The position numbers and the translations under genes were made by a program. The notes under the pieces are model-generated. The model was given only the letters and a program-made list of their open reading frames with translations. It ran no database searches and was not told the origin of the DNA. DNA of 64,000 nucleotides from Dictyobacter alpinus (GTDB lineage Bacteria; Chloroflexota; Ktedonobacteria; Ktedonobacterales; Ktedonobacteraceae), in NCBI RefSeq assembly GCF_003967575.1, contig NZ_BIFT01000002.1, forward strand, positions 2,170,001 through 2,234,000. Reading direction: 5' to 3'. This document shows positions 41,258-50,443 of the stretch, piece by piece. The first letter of the stretch is position 1; each line of letters begins with the position of its first letter.

Positions 41258-41662
41258 TGAACTCTCCTTTGATAGTCGTTGGGAACAGGGAGATCGCCTG
41301 GGCGAACGTCGGCTCCAGCCTGTCCCGACGCGTAGTTAATATCGACATCCGGTCATCATACCTGGCCGATGCCACCGTCGTTCATCAGATCCGCACCTGT
41401 CATGTTGAGACGAGGTCCTTTTTGTTTTCCTGGTTGAGAGACATGCGTTTTGTGTTTCCTCAATCACTGTGATAGCGTATAGAAGAGCGATTGCCTTATG
41501 ACAAGTACTGACCTTTTGGTAAGTGTCATTTAGGCTTGAGTTGCTCGCAAGAGGGCAAATAGAGGTGTACATGAGGACCGCTCTTTGCCGTTGCTTCCGA
41601 GGAAGGAATGATGCCCTCACTATCTGTGGAGGTCCTCACCATTTGAGAAGGAGTTACCTGGT
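41258..41662. other. Divergent promoter region with HxlR operator
   Basis: 400 bases with no gene. It holds the operator candidate at 41504-41527 and promoters for both directions. Confidence 0.45.
41504..41527. promoter_or_regulatory. HxlR-type operator candidate
   Basis: AGTACTGACC-TTTT-GGTAAGTGTC is an imperfect inverted repeat (8 of 10 positions) of the GTACTTAC/GTAAGTAC style bound by HxlR/YodB-type regulators, 140 bases before the hxlR-like start. Confidence 0.5.
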
Positions 41663-42019
41663 ATGAAGAAGACGCACTATACCTGTGGTTTGGATGTCGT
41701 CCTCGAACTGATCGAGGGCAAATGGAAGTTTCTCGTCCTGTGGAACCTCGCCAGCGGACCCAAGCGATTCGGTGAGTTGCGAAGGCTCGTTGGGGGAGTC
41801 AGCGAGAAGATGCTCATCCAGGAGTTGAAAGAGATGGTGGCGGACAACATCACGATACGGCAGGATTTCAAAGAAGTCCCTCCGAAGGTGGTCTACTCGC
41901 TCACCGAAAGTGGAATGGCCCTCGCCGAGGCTTGTAAGCCGCTGTGTATGTTGGGAACAGAGATCGCGAACCGAGAGGGATTGACTATCAGGCCATTTGA
42001 GTTGAGTCTGGAGCGATAG
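41663..42019 (+). CDS. HxlR-family winged-helix regulator
   Basis: 118 residues; GAGAAGGAG precedes the ATG. The full HxlR pattern is present: YTCGLDVVLELIEGKWKFLV with the conserved Cys9, LWNLASGPKRFGELRRLVGG, VSEKMLIQELKEMVADNITI and PPKVVYSLTESGMALAEACK. Members sense reactive species or electrophiles through the N-terminal cysteine and control divergent oxidoreductase genes. Here the divergent targets are a broken reductase and a chimeric stub, so the regulon has partly decayed. Confidence 0.92.
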   Translation: MKKTHYTCGLDVVLELIEGKWKFLVLWNLASGPKRFGELRRLVGGVSEKMLIQELKEMVADNITIRQDFKEVPPKVVYSLTESGMALAEACKPLCMLGTEIANREGLTIRPFELSLER

Positions 42020-42108
42020 AAGAGGCGTTAGCTCTTTATGGGTAGAATAATTATTGAGTATGATATTTTTGACTCTTTGGGGTTGGTTCTATTCAGGGAG
42101 CCAAAAAA

Positions 42109-43245
42109 ATGGATGAAGAGAGGATCTCTATGCCTTTACATCCCAGTGGTGGAAAATTGCAGATGCCTGTTGAAACCGAGGCCGATGTTCTTGCATTGTT
42201 TGAAAAAGCGCTTTCCCTTGCTTTGACGGCTGGCCCTCTGGCGGGAGAGCGCTATCGTAGGGATATTGAGGATCATTTTTACTATATTGGTGCGCTCTAT
42301 CCACAATATGTTCGTCCCTTACATGAGGCGATGGTGCGGTTGACCGGCAAGCAGTTTGACTTTTTTTGTTTTTCCTTTGCTGAATACCTCTATCTGCTTC
42401 GAGGAGCTTCTGATTTCTGTGTTGATCATCTCATGCAACGCCTCCAGCTTCCTCATCAGGGAAGCACTTCCCACTTTCTTGAGTCAATGCTTGCCGCAAT
42501 AGGAACGCCATCTGCATTGGCTGCGATGGCTGAATATGCAGAGAGAAATCAGAAAGAACGCGTATTCAGGGAGATGGGATTCTGGCTCCCAGGTGGTGGA
42601 AAAAGCGCCGTGCCTCGTTTTACGCATCACCGTCGCGCCATGCGTTTTCAAGCTCTTGATGAGGCGTTGTCAGCCAGTGAACAGGAAACGCGATCTCATC
42701 CCGTCGGACTTCCGCTCTCTTTCATCGCCGAGGAACCAGTACCTGATCTCATTGTCTGGCACTATGTGACGCTTGATCTCGCTCAGATTGATGGACTTCC
42801 TGCCACGCTTTTTTCGCAGGCTCATCTGGTGAGTTCGCCTTCTAATGGGGAATGGAACCTCTTTTGTGCGATCTCACCGCAGAATCGGTATACGCAGGCA
42901 ACATTGCGTGCTGCTGAAGATACAGATTTTGAGGATGAAGCGTATTGGCGACAGCAAGCAGATACCTGGAAAACCGCGACGCGAGGAGAAGTCGTCCTTT
43001 TACCATATGATGATCGCCTCATTTATTGTAACGGCCACACGCAGCAGACTGAAGGTGTCTATGGTGATGTGGGAGGGCCTCCATTGGGTCTGGCCGAGCC
43101 ACCGAATTGCCCGGTCTGTCACAGATTGATGTTTCATGTTTGTACCGTTACCAGTGGAATTCGTGCGTATGGTGATGGTTTTCGTAGCCTCTTTCTTTGT
43201 GAAGATTGTAACTATGTTGCCTCCCAGGCCATGGGATGCAACTGA
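42109..43245 (+). CDS. Uncharacterised protein with C-terminal DUF1963-like zinc-ribbon end
   Basis: 378 residues (start 42109 with AGGGAG upstream; 42130 is an alternative). The N-terminal half is helical (LALFEKALSLALTAGPLAGE, LYPQYVRPLHEAMVRLTGKQ, MLAAIGTPSALAAMAEYAER). The C-terminal part (about 250-378) contains GDVGGPPLGLAEPPNCPVCH then RLMFHVCTV and RSLFLCEDCNYVASQ, two CxxC pairs as in DUF1963-type endings, likely binding zinc. The function is unknown. It is a single gene. Confidence 0.65.
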   Translation: MDEERISMPLHPSGGKLQMPVETEADVLALFEKALSLALTAGPLAGERYRRDIEDHFYYIGALYPQYVRPLHEAMVRLTGKQFDFFCFSFAEYLYLLRGASDFCVDHLMQRLQLPHQGSTSHFLESMLAAIGTPSALAAMAEYAERNQKERVFREMGFWLPGGGKSAVPRFTHHRRAMRFQALDEALSASEQETRSHPVGLPLSFIAEEPVPDLIVWHYVTLDLAQIDGLPATLFSQAHLVSSPSNGEWNLFCAISPQNRYTQATLRAAEDTDFEDEAYWRQQADTWKTATRGEVVLLPYDDRLIYCNGHTQQTEGVYGDVGGPPLGLAEPPNCPVCHRLMFHVCTVTSGIRAYGDGFRSLFLCEDCNYVASQAMGCN

Positions 43246-43684
43246 TGGATATGGAGGCGAGTCGTAATCGTACGAAAATCATGCAAGAGCTTGTGGCGTC
43301 AAAAACGATGGTGATTTCTTCTATGCATTGTATGGGATACCTCAGCGGACAAAAAAGATAAGGATAAAATAATATGCTGGAACATAACTTTTGGCTTTTT
43401 CGAGAAGGAGAAAGAGCATATAATGTCAATCAGGAACATGGCTCATGAACAGAGCAGGCGTCGATTGATGGCGCGAAAATGGTCTTGAGCGTCGGCTCGC
43501 GCATCTCTCGTGTTAGCGATGGTTCTGCGTGCCTCATCGTTGGTTTCTTGGTTCGTGTCGCAAGAAACCAACAATTGTGAAACGTCAACCCAACACAGCA
43601 GGCCTCGAAAAAGCCCAACAATGCAGCTTCCCCCACAAGGGGAACGCGCGGTTTTTTCCAGAAAACTAGAGGAGGATCCTTTGC
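43246..43684. other. Gene-poor stretch before the AraC regulator
   Basis: About 440 bases. A 21-codon frame at about 43423-43488 after GAGAAGGAG is too short to call. A 124-codon - strand frame here and into the next gene is a shadow. Nothing else recognised. Confidence 0.35.
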
Positions 43685-44527
43685 ATGATTTACATAAGTC
43701 ACATTCCATCTTCCCCGCTCAACTTGTATATTGATGACCTCTATTACCTGGATGGCCCTGCCCCTCATTCCCGTTTGAAAACGTTTCCTGTGCCATCGCC
43801 GCACTTGATGGTGAACTTTGGCCAGGCTTTCTCTGTGTCACTGTCGGATCAAGCCCACCCCTTTGCTACCTGTAGGCAGAGTTGGTGGGTCGGAATGTTT
43901 AGCACCTCCCACATCGTGGACTGGCCGTCCTCCGTGCAGTTTTTCGGCATTCACTTCAGACCGGGGGGAGCCGCTGCGTTCTTGCACGTGCCCCTCTCTG
44001 AATTACATAATCAGGTCGTTGCGCTGGATGCTCTCTGGGGACCCTCCGCCGCCGAAATGCGGGAACGGCTCCATGACGCGCCAACCATTCAGGCAGGATT
44101 TGCCCTCTTTGAGCAACTTTTGCTTGCTCGCCTCTCTTGGAATCTGCCAGGGTTAGACCTGGTGCATTCTGCTCTTGGAGAAATTACCCACCATCATGGC
44201 ACCCTGTCGATTCGCAAGCTCAGTGATCAACTTGGGATCAGTCAGAACCACCTGAACACTCAGTTCAAACGACTGGTTGGCATCTCCCCGAAGGAATTCG
44301 CACGGCTTTCGCGATTTTTCTCTGTCCTGCGCTCGATTGATCCAATGCAGCCAGTTGATTGGACGTTCATCGCGCACCAGGCCGGCTTCTATGACCAATC
44401 CCACTTCAACAAGGATTTTGTGACGTTGACTGGCTACAGCCCAACCAATTATCTGCGGCTGCGCCGCAGGATCTCGACTCAGGATCCACAACAGGGCCAG
44501 TCTCTGGGCCAACTGCCAATTGAGTGA
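43685..44527 (+). CDS. AraC-family transcriptional regulator
   Basis: 280 residues; GAGGAGG lies nine bases before the ATG. The N-terminal sensing domain (about 1-150) has PSPHLMVNFGQAFSVSLSDQ and FFGIHFRPGGAAAFLHVPLS, as in DUF6597-type sensor domains of AraC regulators. The C-terminal double helix-turn-helix (about 170-270) contains LSIRKLSDQLGISQNHLNTQ then FKRLVGISPKEFARLSRF and FIAHQAGFYDQSHFNKDFVT plus GYSPTNYLRLRR. Target genes are unknown; the glycosidase-like gene 200 bases downstream is the obvious candidate. Confidence 0.9.
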   Translation: MIYISHIPSSPLNLYIDDLYYLDGPAPHSRLKTFPVPSPHLMVNFGQAFSVSLSDQAHPFATCRQSWWVGMFSTSHIVDWPSSVQFFGIHFRPGGAAAFLHVPLSELHNQVVALDALWGPSAAEMRERLHDAPTIQAGFALFEQLLLARLSWNLPGLDLVHSALGEITHHHGTLSIRKLSDQLGISQNHLNTQFKRLVGISPKEFARLSRFFSVLRSIDPMQPVDWTFIAHQAGFYDQSHFNKDFVTLTGYSPTNYLRLRRRISTQDPQQGQSLGQLPIE

Positions 44528-44724
44528 ATTTTTACAAGCAGGTTGTCCGCAACTTTTGCTATGATAAACCTATCGTTTCCACGGGCGTGCATCAAGGGGA
44601 CAGGGGGAATTGGTATCTGGCTGATCCCGAGCGTGTTTCTTGAGCCAACAGGATGGGGAGAAGGAAGCACTATGGTACGTCATCGTGGCAGAAGTACAAG
44701 CAAGAAGAGAAGGAGAGCCTGCAT

Positions 44725-46230
44725 ATGTCAGAGAATCATGTATCATCAAAAATTACCCCTTTTTCAGAGTACGCTCCTGGACCTCTGGTCGTCTGTGCGA
44801 CGAATCCGCGCTATTTCACCATTGCCTCCGACTCAGCAGGTTCGCAGAAGGCAGTCTACCTGACCGGCTCGCATATTTGGAATAACTTTCATGATGGGCT
44901 TGGTCCTGGCCCAGCCTGCTCCCAGACACCAGAACAGAACGATTACGGCGCGTACCTTACGTTTCTCAAGGAACATGGCCACAACTTTATCCGGCTGTGG
45001 CGCTGGGAGCACTTCAAGTCCCAGTCAGTCGGAGGCGGGTTTCATCTATGTATGACGCCACAGCCGTGGCAAAGAACCGGTCCTGGGCTAGCAAAAGACG
45101 GTAAGCCGAGGTTCGATCTCTCCCGATTCGACGATGCTTACTTCGCCCGGCTCCGTGAGCGTGTGGTCGCTGCGGGCAAGGAAGGTATCTATGTCGCAGT
45201 CATGTTCTTCGATGGCTGGGGGCTTCACCTGGGTCCGCCACCAGACAACGTCGAGGGCCATCCCTTCCACACGGCCAACAACATCAACGGGATCTCGATT
45301 ACCTCCATCGTTGATTACCAGGTGCTTCCTCTCGATTCACGTGTCCAGGAGTTGCAGGAGGCATACCTCCGCAAGGTTGTCGATACCGTTGCTGATCTGC
45401 CTAATGTTCTCTACGAGGTCGCCAACGAATCGTCGGGTGGTGGGGCCGTCGACGAGAGCTTCGCAGATGCACTGGGATTGACGGAGGCGACAGAGTGGGG
45501 TGACTCCACCGCGTGGCAATTCTGGGTAATTGATTTCGTCAGGCGCTACGAGCAGCAACAGGGATATGACAAGCATTGCATTGGCATGACAATGCAGTAT
45601 CCTGTCCCAGATCAAAGGAAGGTCAACGACGTGCTCTGGAGCAGCCCGGCAGACTGGATTTCGCCGGGCTACGATGATGAGATTCCCAATGGTCGGTGGA
45701 TGACGAATCCGCCCGAAAATCAGGGAAGGAAGATAGTGCTCAGTGATACCGATCACTATGCCCCAGGCGGAGGTGACGCATTGTGGGCCTGGAAATCGTT
45801 TCTGCGCGGCCATCATCCGATCTTGATGGACTATGGAATCATCGATATCGTTCATCCGCTTGATCCCGAGCTTGGCGCTCCCTCCTACGAGTCACTGGAA
45901 CCAGCTCGCTACGCAATGGGCGATACGTTGTGCTTTGCCTCACGCATCCAGTTGATCGCGATGACGCCGCGCTCTGACCTCAGCTCAACCGGCTATGCGC
46001 TCGCCAATCCAGGCGAAGAATATCTCGTGCTCCAGCCAAATGAGGAGGTCTCTCCATTTACCGTGACATTGGAGTCGGGTACTTACACGATTGAATGGTT
46101 GAGTATAAGCTTGCGTCAGACCGAAGCTGATGGGGAGAAATTCGTCGAGAGATCAGGAGCCATCTCCTTCACCCCAAAGGCCACCATGACTGGTCCATGC
46201 GTGCTCTATCTCAAGCGACGAGAAGGCTGA
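44725..46230 (+). CDS. Glycoside hydrolase-like TIM-barrel protein (cellulase-like clan)
   Basis: 501 residues from the ATG at 44725 (AAGGAGAG eight bases upstream); the longer frame from 44653 lacks a site. There is no signal peptide. Visible are AVYLTGSHIWNNFHDGLGPG, LTFLKEHGHNFIRLWRWEHF, FDDAYFARLRERVVAAGKEG then IYVAVMFFDGW, LPNVLYEVANESSGGG (likely acid/base Glu, about 234) and IVLSDTDHYAPGGGDALWAW. The C-terminal beta domain (about 400-500) has LANPGEEYLVLQPNEE. The pattern fits GH5/apiosidase-like (DUF4038-type) enzymes acting on plant polysaccharide side chains. The substrate is unknown. Confidence 0.75.
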   Translation: MSENHVSSKITPFSEYAPGPLVVCATNPRYFTIASDSAGSQKAVYLTGSHIWNNFHDGLGPGPACSQTPEQNDYGAYLTFLKEHGHNFIRLWRWEHFKSQSVGGGFHLCMTPQPWQRTGPGLAKDGKPRFDLSRFDDAYFARLRERVVAAGKEGIYVAVMFFDGWGLHLGPPPDNVEGHPFHTANNINGISITSIVDYQVLPLDSRVQELQEAYLRKVVDTVADLPNVLYEVANESSGGGAVDESFADALGLTEATEWGDSTAWQFWVIDFVRRYEQQQGYDKHCIGMTMQYPVPDQRKVNDVLWSSPADWISPGYDDEIPNGRWMTNPPENQGRKIVLSDTDHYAPGGGDALWAWKSFLRGHHPILMDYGIIDIVHPLDPELGAPSYESLEPARYAMGDTLCFASRIQLIAMTPRSDLSSTGYALANPGEEYLVLQPNEEVSPFTVTLESGTYTIEWLSISLRQTEADGEKFVERSGAISFTPKATMTGPCVLYLKRREG

Positions 46231-46293
46231 ACAGTTCTGGCGAGATGTTTCGCTCGCCCCATGGAAACGTGAATCGAGAAAAGAGGAGGTCAA

Positions 46294-46875
46294 ATGTCTA
46301 CATCAGTGCTCTACATGTCGATGTCCCTTGACGGCTACATCGCCGGCCCCAACGATGAAGTGGGCAACCCCGGCGGCGACGGCTTCATGCGGCTGCATGA
46401 GTGGTTCGCCAATCCAGACGGGGCGTTCTTCCGACCGTCCGGGGAGGCGGGACAATTGATAGACGAAATAAACGCGACTGGCGCAGTCCTCATGGGTCGG
46501 CGGCTTGCGGAGCAGATCGATCACTGGGGCGGGGACCACCACGGCGTCCCCATCTTCGTGGTCAGTCACCGGCCGCCTGGTCCCGCGGTGGCCAACTATC
46601 CTTTGGTGACCTACGTGACCGATGGGATCGAGAGCGCGATGGCACAGGCCAAGGCCGCCGCCGGGGATCGCAATGTGCTGGTGCATGGCGCGTACACGGC
46701 GCAACAGGCGCTCAAAGCCTCGGTGCTGGATGAGGTGCAGATCCACCTGATCCCGGTGCTCTTCGGCGGTGGCCGACGGCTCTTCGAGGTGTTGCCGTCG
46801 CGCGTCGAGTTGGAGGTCGTCCGGGTGATCGACACGCCGCAGGCCACCCATATCCGCTACCACGTCCGGAGCTAG
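46294..46875 (+). CDS. Dihydrofolate reductase-family (RibD C-terminal-like) protein
   Basis: 193 residues; AAAAGAGGAGG precedes the ATG. It contains VLYMSMSLDGYIAGPNDEVG, LIDEINATGAVLMGRRLAEQ, VFVVSHRPPGP-type segment (IFVVSHRPPGPAVANYPL), NVLVHGAYTAQQALKASVLD, and EVQIHLIPVLFGGGRRLFEV, the standard RibD_C/YyaP reductase pattern with NADPH-binding. Base composition is much more GC-rich than on either side, including the opposite-strand frame of 191 codons that is its shadow, so it looks recently acquired, perhaps from an actinobacterium. Confidence 0.9.
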   Translation: MSTSVLYMSMSLDGYIAGPNDEVGNPGGDGFMRLHEWFANPDGAFFRPSGEAGQLIDEINATGAVLMGRRLAEQIDHWGGDHHGVPIFVVSHRPPGPAVANYPLVTYVTDGIESAMAQAKAAAGDRNVLVHGAYTAQQALKASVLDEVQIHLIPVLFGGGRRLFEVLPSRVELEVVRVIDTPQATHIRYHVRS

Positions 46876-47322
46876 CACCGGTCGAGAAGCGGCACCTTCG
46901 CTTCACCCCACGTGAGGGGAAACATGTTGAGGGATATTGTTTTCCAAGCAGGGCGGATGATGGCAAAACGTTCCGAGGTATTCAGATGGGATTGTCTTGC
47001 GCACTCACCCGCTTGACAGGCTCTCTCAGGACAGGTAGAATGCACGTAGCTCAAGAAAAGGTAAAGAAGAGGTACTGCGTTCTATGATGTGTCTATTCTT
47101 CGAGTAAGGACAGCAACATTAGAGAAATCCTTCTGCATAGGAGAAACTTCTCTCCTCAGCTCAGAAGGGATGATGTTTTTGCTGACAGAAGAAGTAAATA
47201 GAGAGGCTGGACTGTCTTGCTCTCCTTCGTGGAGAATGTATCTTCTGATGGTTCAGGTTGCCCTGTGCTGAAACTGGCGTGGGTTTTCTCTGCAATTGAA
47301 CAAGACACAGAGGAGATAACGT
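46876..47322. other. Gap with a second transposase scar
   Basis: No gene. On the - strand at about 46945-46990 the codons for TSERFAIIRPAWKT repeat the N-terminal segment of the transposase remnant at 34.7 kb. The rest is unassigned; the methyltransferase promoter must be near its 3' end. Confidence 0.5.
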
Positions 47323-48051
47323 ATGAGCGATATCACCCCTTTTTTACTTCCAGGAGTGCATGCGTCCCCCAATATTCAGAAAGCTCCAGACATCTATGAG
47401 ATCGAGAATTGCGCTGCTGATCCTGATCACTCCATCGAAAGAGTCATGGCAACGTTAGCTTCTTGGCATGATAAGATTGTATTGGATCTGGGTGCTGGGA
47501 CTGGTTTTCATCTGGCGCGTTTTCATGAATCAGCCGCGCACGTTTTCGCTGTGGAACCACATGATCCCTCGCGGTTGCGTGCAATGGCCCGTGTAGCGGC
47601 AGCAGGCCTTACTCGCACATCAATCCTGACTGGTTCGGCAGAGCAGATCCTTTTACCCGATAAGTCTGTCGATATGATCCATGCGCGCTTCGCCTACTTT
47701 TTTGCACCTGATTGTGAACCCGGCTTACAAGAGGTTGCCCGCGTTATCCGTCCTGAGGGGACGGTCTTTATCATTGATAATGACTTACGTACAGGAACGT
47801 TTGCCTCGTGGGTGCGTTGCTCTCCCTGGGTGGGATCAACAACCCCCGATGAGGTAGAGCAGTTCTGGGCACATCATGGCTTTACCCTCCATCGAATTGC
47901 AAGCGAGTGGCGCTTTCAGAGCAGGGCAGATCTCGAAGCGGTGGTGAGCATTGAGTTTCCAGGTGAGCTCGCTCGACAGATCTTGCATGAGCACCAGGGA
48001 ACAAGCGTCGAATATCACTACTGTCTTTACTCGCGCCAGTATGAAGGCTAG
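47323..48051 (+). CDS. SAM-dependent methyltransferase (class I)
   Basis: 242 residues; GAGGAG precedes the ATG by seven bases. Motif I is KIVLDLGAGTGFHLARFHES (about 51-70). The acidic end of strand 2 is AVEPHDPSRLRAMARV, motif II/III is DKSVDMIHARFAYFFAPDCE, and motif post-III is EGTVFIIDNDLRTGTFAS. It belongs to the Methyltransf_11/25 group. The substrate is unknown. Confidence 0.88.
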   Translation: MSDITPFLLPGVHASPNIQKAPDIYEIENCAADPDHSIERVMATLASWHDKIVLDLGAGTGFHLARFHESAAHVFAVEPHDPSRLRAMARVAAAGLTRTSILTGSAEQILLPDKSVDMIHARFAYFFAPDCEPGLQEVARVIRPEGTVFIIDNDLRTGTFASWVRCSPWVGSTTPDEVEQFWAHHGFTLHRIASEWRFQSRADLEAVVSIEFPGELARQILHEHQGTSVEYHYCLYSRQYEG

Positions 48052-48582
48052 CAAGTAGCCTGTTCTCTGCCAGGCAATCGCAGCTCCGATGAAAAGAAGA
48101 TGCGATTGCCCTGCGCCTAAATAGTGATCCCTTGCCAGAGATGCTCACATGCTGCTTGCAACTGTTGCGTATCATCGCTAAACCGCGATCCAAGTCTGCT
48201 AAGATATGTTGATTCATTCCTAATTCTTGTGGGGGTGATGCAGGAAAGCCATGTGTTGGCCAAATCGTTTGAGCTAAATGAAACACCGTTTTTGCTTTCT
48301 CAGAGAGGGAGAATGTATCATTTTAGTTATGAACGAAGGCAAATAAGAAGATAGGTCCGCAAAGAATATTGCATACACTATTATAATAGTCAAACATAGC
48401 ACTGTATCACGCGCATGAGTATTTCTTATAGTTTAGAAATAAAATCTTGTTGAAGACCAATTTTGCATCAGAATTTGGACCATCTGACAATGAAAAAGGA
48501 GATCAAATCTCTTCTTGCCTTTTTTACCCCTGGTATGGTACAGTTCTCTTGCACTTATCAATCCAAAAGGAGATCACGCTCA
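48052..48582. other. Gap with an unidentified - strand coding fragment
   Basis: About 530 bases. On the - strand, a 60-codon open piece without start ends at TAG 48119-48117 (…STYLSRLGSRFSDDTQQLQA then ACEHLWQGITI). It looks like the end of a lost gene; I could not name it. The rest is AT-rich and unassigned. Confidence 0.35.
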
Positions 48583-49176
48583 TTGAATACTGACCTTCCT
48601 CACCGTTCATGGCAGGTTCTCTTGCTTGGAGGTCCCTCTGGCGTTGGGAAAACCAGCGTCAGTTACCGGTTGGCTCATCACTTCGGAATTGGTATCACGG
48701 AGGTTGATGATTTCCAGGTGATTCTCGAACGCATGACAACTCCTACCGAGCAGCCTATTTTACACTATTGGCATACCCATCCTGAAGCTGGAAACCAGGC
48801 TGCAGAGGAGATTGTCAAACACACTATCGCCGTTGGCCAGGTGATGGCCCCTGCTTTGGAAGCGGTTATTGCCAATCATATTGAGAGCCGGGCGCCGATT
48901 GTTTTGGAAGGGGATTTCATCCTCCCCACTTCTTTTGTAGAAAGCGCGATCCAGAACCAGGTACGAGCACTCTTCTTGTATGAAGAAAGTGAAGAACAAT
49001 TCCGCCACAATTTTTTGCAACGTGAACCCGAGCATGGTCTGCAAGAAAAGCGTGCACAGGTGAGTTGGCTCTATGGACAATGGCTTAAGCAAGAAGCTGA
49101 ACGTGTGGGCGCTCTTACTCTCCCGGCACGCCCATGGAGTAACCTTTTTGAGCGCATATTGATAGCGCTCAAGTGA
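48583..49176 (+). CDS. P-loop small-molecule kinase (zeta-toxin/AAA_33-like)
   Basis: 197 residues from a TTG at 48583, which has AAAAGGAG ten bases upstream; longer frames start at weak sites. Walker A is LLGGPSGVGKTSVSYRLA (about 16-33). EVDDFQVILERM follows, then VLEGDFILPT (possible substrate/Mg2+ site) and LFLYEESEEQFRHNFLQREP. It resembles 2-phosphoglycerate kinase/AAA_33 and zeta-toxin phosphotransferases. No antitoxin-like gene is adjacent, so a metabolic or housekeeping phosphotransfer is as likely as a toxin role. Confidence 0.75.
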   Translation: MNTDLPHRSWQVLLLGGPSGVGKTSVSYRLAHHFGIGITEVDDFQVILERMTTPTEQPILHYWHTHPEAGNQAAEEIVKHTIAVGQVMAPALEAVIANHIESRAPIVLEGDFILPTSFVESAIQNQVRALFLYEESEEQFRHNFLQREPEHGLQEKRAQVSWLYGQWLKQEAERVGALTLPARPWSNLFERILIALK

Positions 49177-49241
49177 TTCAAAGAATGAAAGGAAGAATAT
49201 AGCTTTCCGCTCAATCTCTTCATAAGGATCCTTCCTTTCTA

Positions 49242-49824
49242 TCAATCTGCTTTTAGATTTTGCAAACTATCATCTAACCATGTTTCGTACCAGGTGAGAA
49301 AATCACACTCTGCAGGATAGATACCATAGTCACTGGTGCGGTCATCAAACCAGATAGTTCCTCGTTTTGGTCCGCTTACCACTAGCAATATATAGACCCC
49401 ACATCCAAAGTGGCAAATTCTCATCGTTCCCTGAACCCAATAATTTCCAAAGTAGGTATGATTTTCATCGAGCGCTTCTTTATCAATTGTACCTGAATTG
49501 GGTCGCCACGCTGCTTGATGTGGGAAGGGGAGCGTCAAAAAATGATCCTGGACAGTATCTAGCTCCCAGTTATACATGTGTAGAGGCAAGAGTCCGTAAT
49601 AGGGGCCAGCTCCTCCATTTCCTATGAAACGTAAGAAGTTTCGGTAGTCTTCTGGCAGGATAATGCTATGTTTCTGTTCAAATGCAGACACTTCATCAGC
49701 TGTTAAAGGAGGATTACAGCTTATAAATATGTTCGCTTGCTCCAAACGTCTGAAACTGCGTATCGTGGTGTTGCAAGGATTTCAACTTCGTTTTTATGCG
49801 ATTCAACTGCTCTAATGAATTCAT
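49242..49824 (-). pseudogene. SUKH (SMI1/KNR4) immunity-family gene with a single-base frameshift
   Basis: The ATG at 49824 (or 49827) opens a frame of 36 codons, MNSLEQLNRIKTKLKSLQHH then DTQFQTFGASEHIYKL, which stops immediately. One extra T (position 49716) shifts to the frame that continues NPPLTADEVSAFEQKHSIIL then PEDYRNFLRFIGNGGAGPYY to 49242. Removing that base gives a 193-residue SUKH-1 protein of normal length and order, including FGNYWVQGTMRICHFGCGVY and GTIWFDDRTSDYGIYP. SUKH proteins are usually immunity proteins against toxins. No toxin is adjacent. Real mutation or sequencing error. Confidence 0.8.
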
Positions 49825-49890
49825 CATGTGTGCTCATTTCAGTTTTGGAGCCTCTATCAAGCCGGGGAGGCCCCGTTTCTAGATGTATTG

Positions 49891-50382
49891 TTATTTCGAT
49901 GGAGATTTAACTTTGGGCAATGCCTGGTCAATGGTGCGGAAGACCAGTTTGTTTGAGATAAAGAAGTTATAGAAAAATTGCATGACCATGCCGATAAAGC
50001 TGGCTATATACACGTCGACGTGGAAGGCAAAATACAAGCCCCACGAAACTGCTAGAGAGATTAACATAGCCGAGAGGCTAGTCAATTGGCCTTTAAAAGC
50101 CCGTCGGATCCATTCCCATCCATGAATATATTTGACCTGTTCACTATAGGTGAAAAACTGATTCAGGGTAAAATTTGCGAGATTACTGACCTCAAAGGCA
50201 CAAACCCAGGACGCGGGATAGAGAAACACGCTTTTTGAAGAGATTACCAGACCCAGGAAATGCATAAAGCAGAATAGTGCACCTTCATTGATGAAGATAC
50301 CAACTCCACCAACCAGGCTATAGCGAACAAGGCGGATTTTTAAGAATCGCCTTATTAATGAAATCATACTAAATAGGCTCAT
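49891..50382 (-). CDS. GtrA-family membrane protein
   Basis: 163 residues from the ATG at 50382 (frame open to 50421; no strong ribosome site for either). Four helices fit GtrA: LVRYSLVGGVGIFINEGALF, KSVFLYPASWVCAFEVSNLA then NFTLNQFFTYSE, LTSLSAMLISLAVSWGLYFA and VYIASFIGMVMQFFYNFFIS with the terminal NKLVFR. GtrA proteins move or anchor polyprenyl-linked sugars in the cytoplasmic membrane. The DPM1-like glycosyltransferase at 17.9-18.8 kb is a possible partner, but it lies 31 kb away. Confidence 0.87.
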   Translation of the reverse strand: MSLFSMISLIRRFLKIRLVRYSLVGGVGIFINEGALFCFMHFLGLVISSKSVFLYPASWVCAFEVSNLANFTLNQFFTYSEQVKYIHGWEWIRRAFKGQLTSLSAMLISLAVSWGLYFAFHVDVYIASFIGMVMQFFYNFFISNKLVFRTIDQALPKVKSPSK

Positions 50383-50443
50383 TGCATTGCGAATGCAAAT
50401 ACATTTATTGCATCCTAACATTTCTCTTTTTTCGTAAAAGCAT

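Noticed and set aside
43430..43804. 124-codon - strand frame before and into the AraC gene
   Set aside because: Overlaps the AraC start, no family pattern and no ribosome site.
46303..46878. 191-codon open frame on the - strand
   Set aside because: It is the antisense shadow of the GC-rich DHFR-like gene; high-GC genes leave long opposite frames. No ribosome site.
48117..48300. Possible gene end (STYLSRLGSRFSDD...)
   Set aside because: No start codon and no family recognised; kept only as a note in the gap entry.
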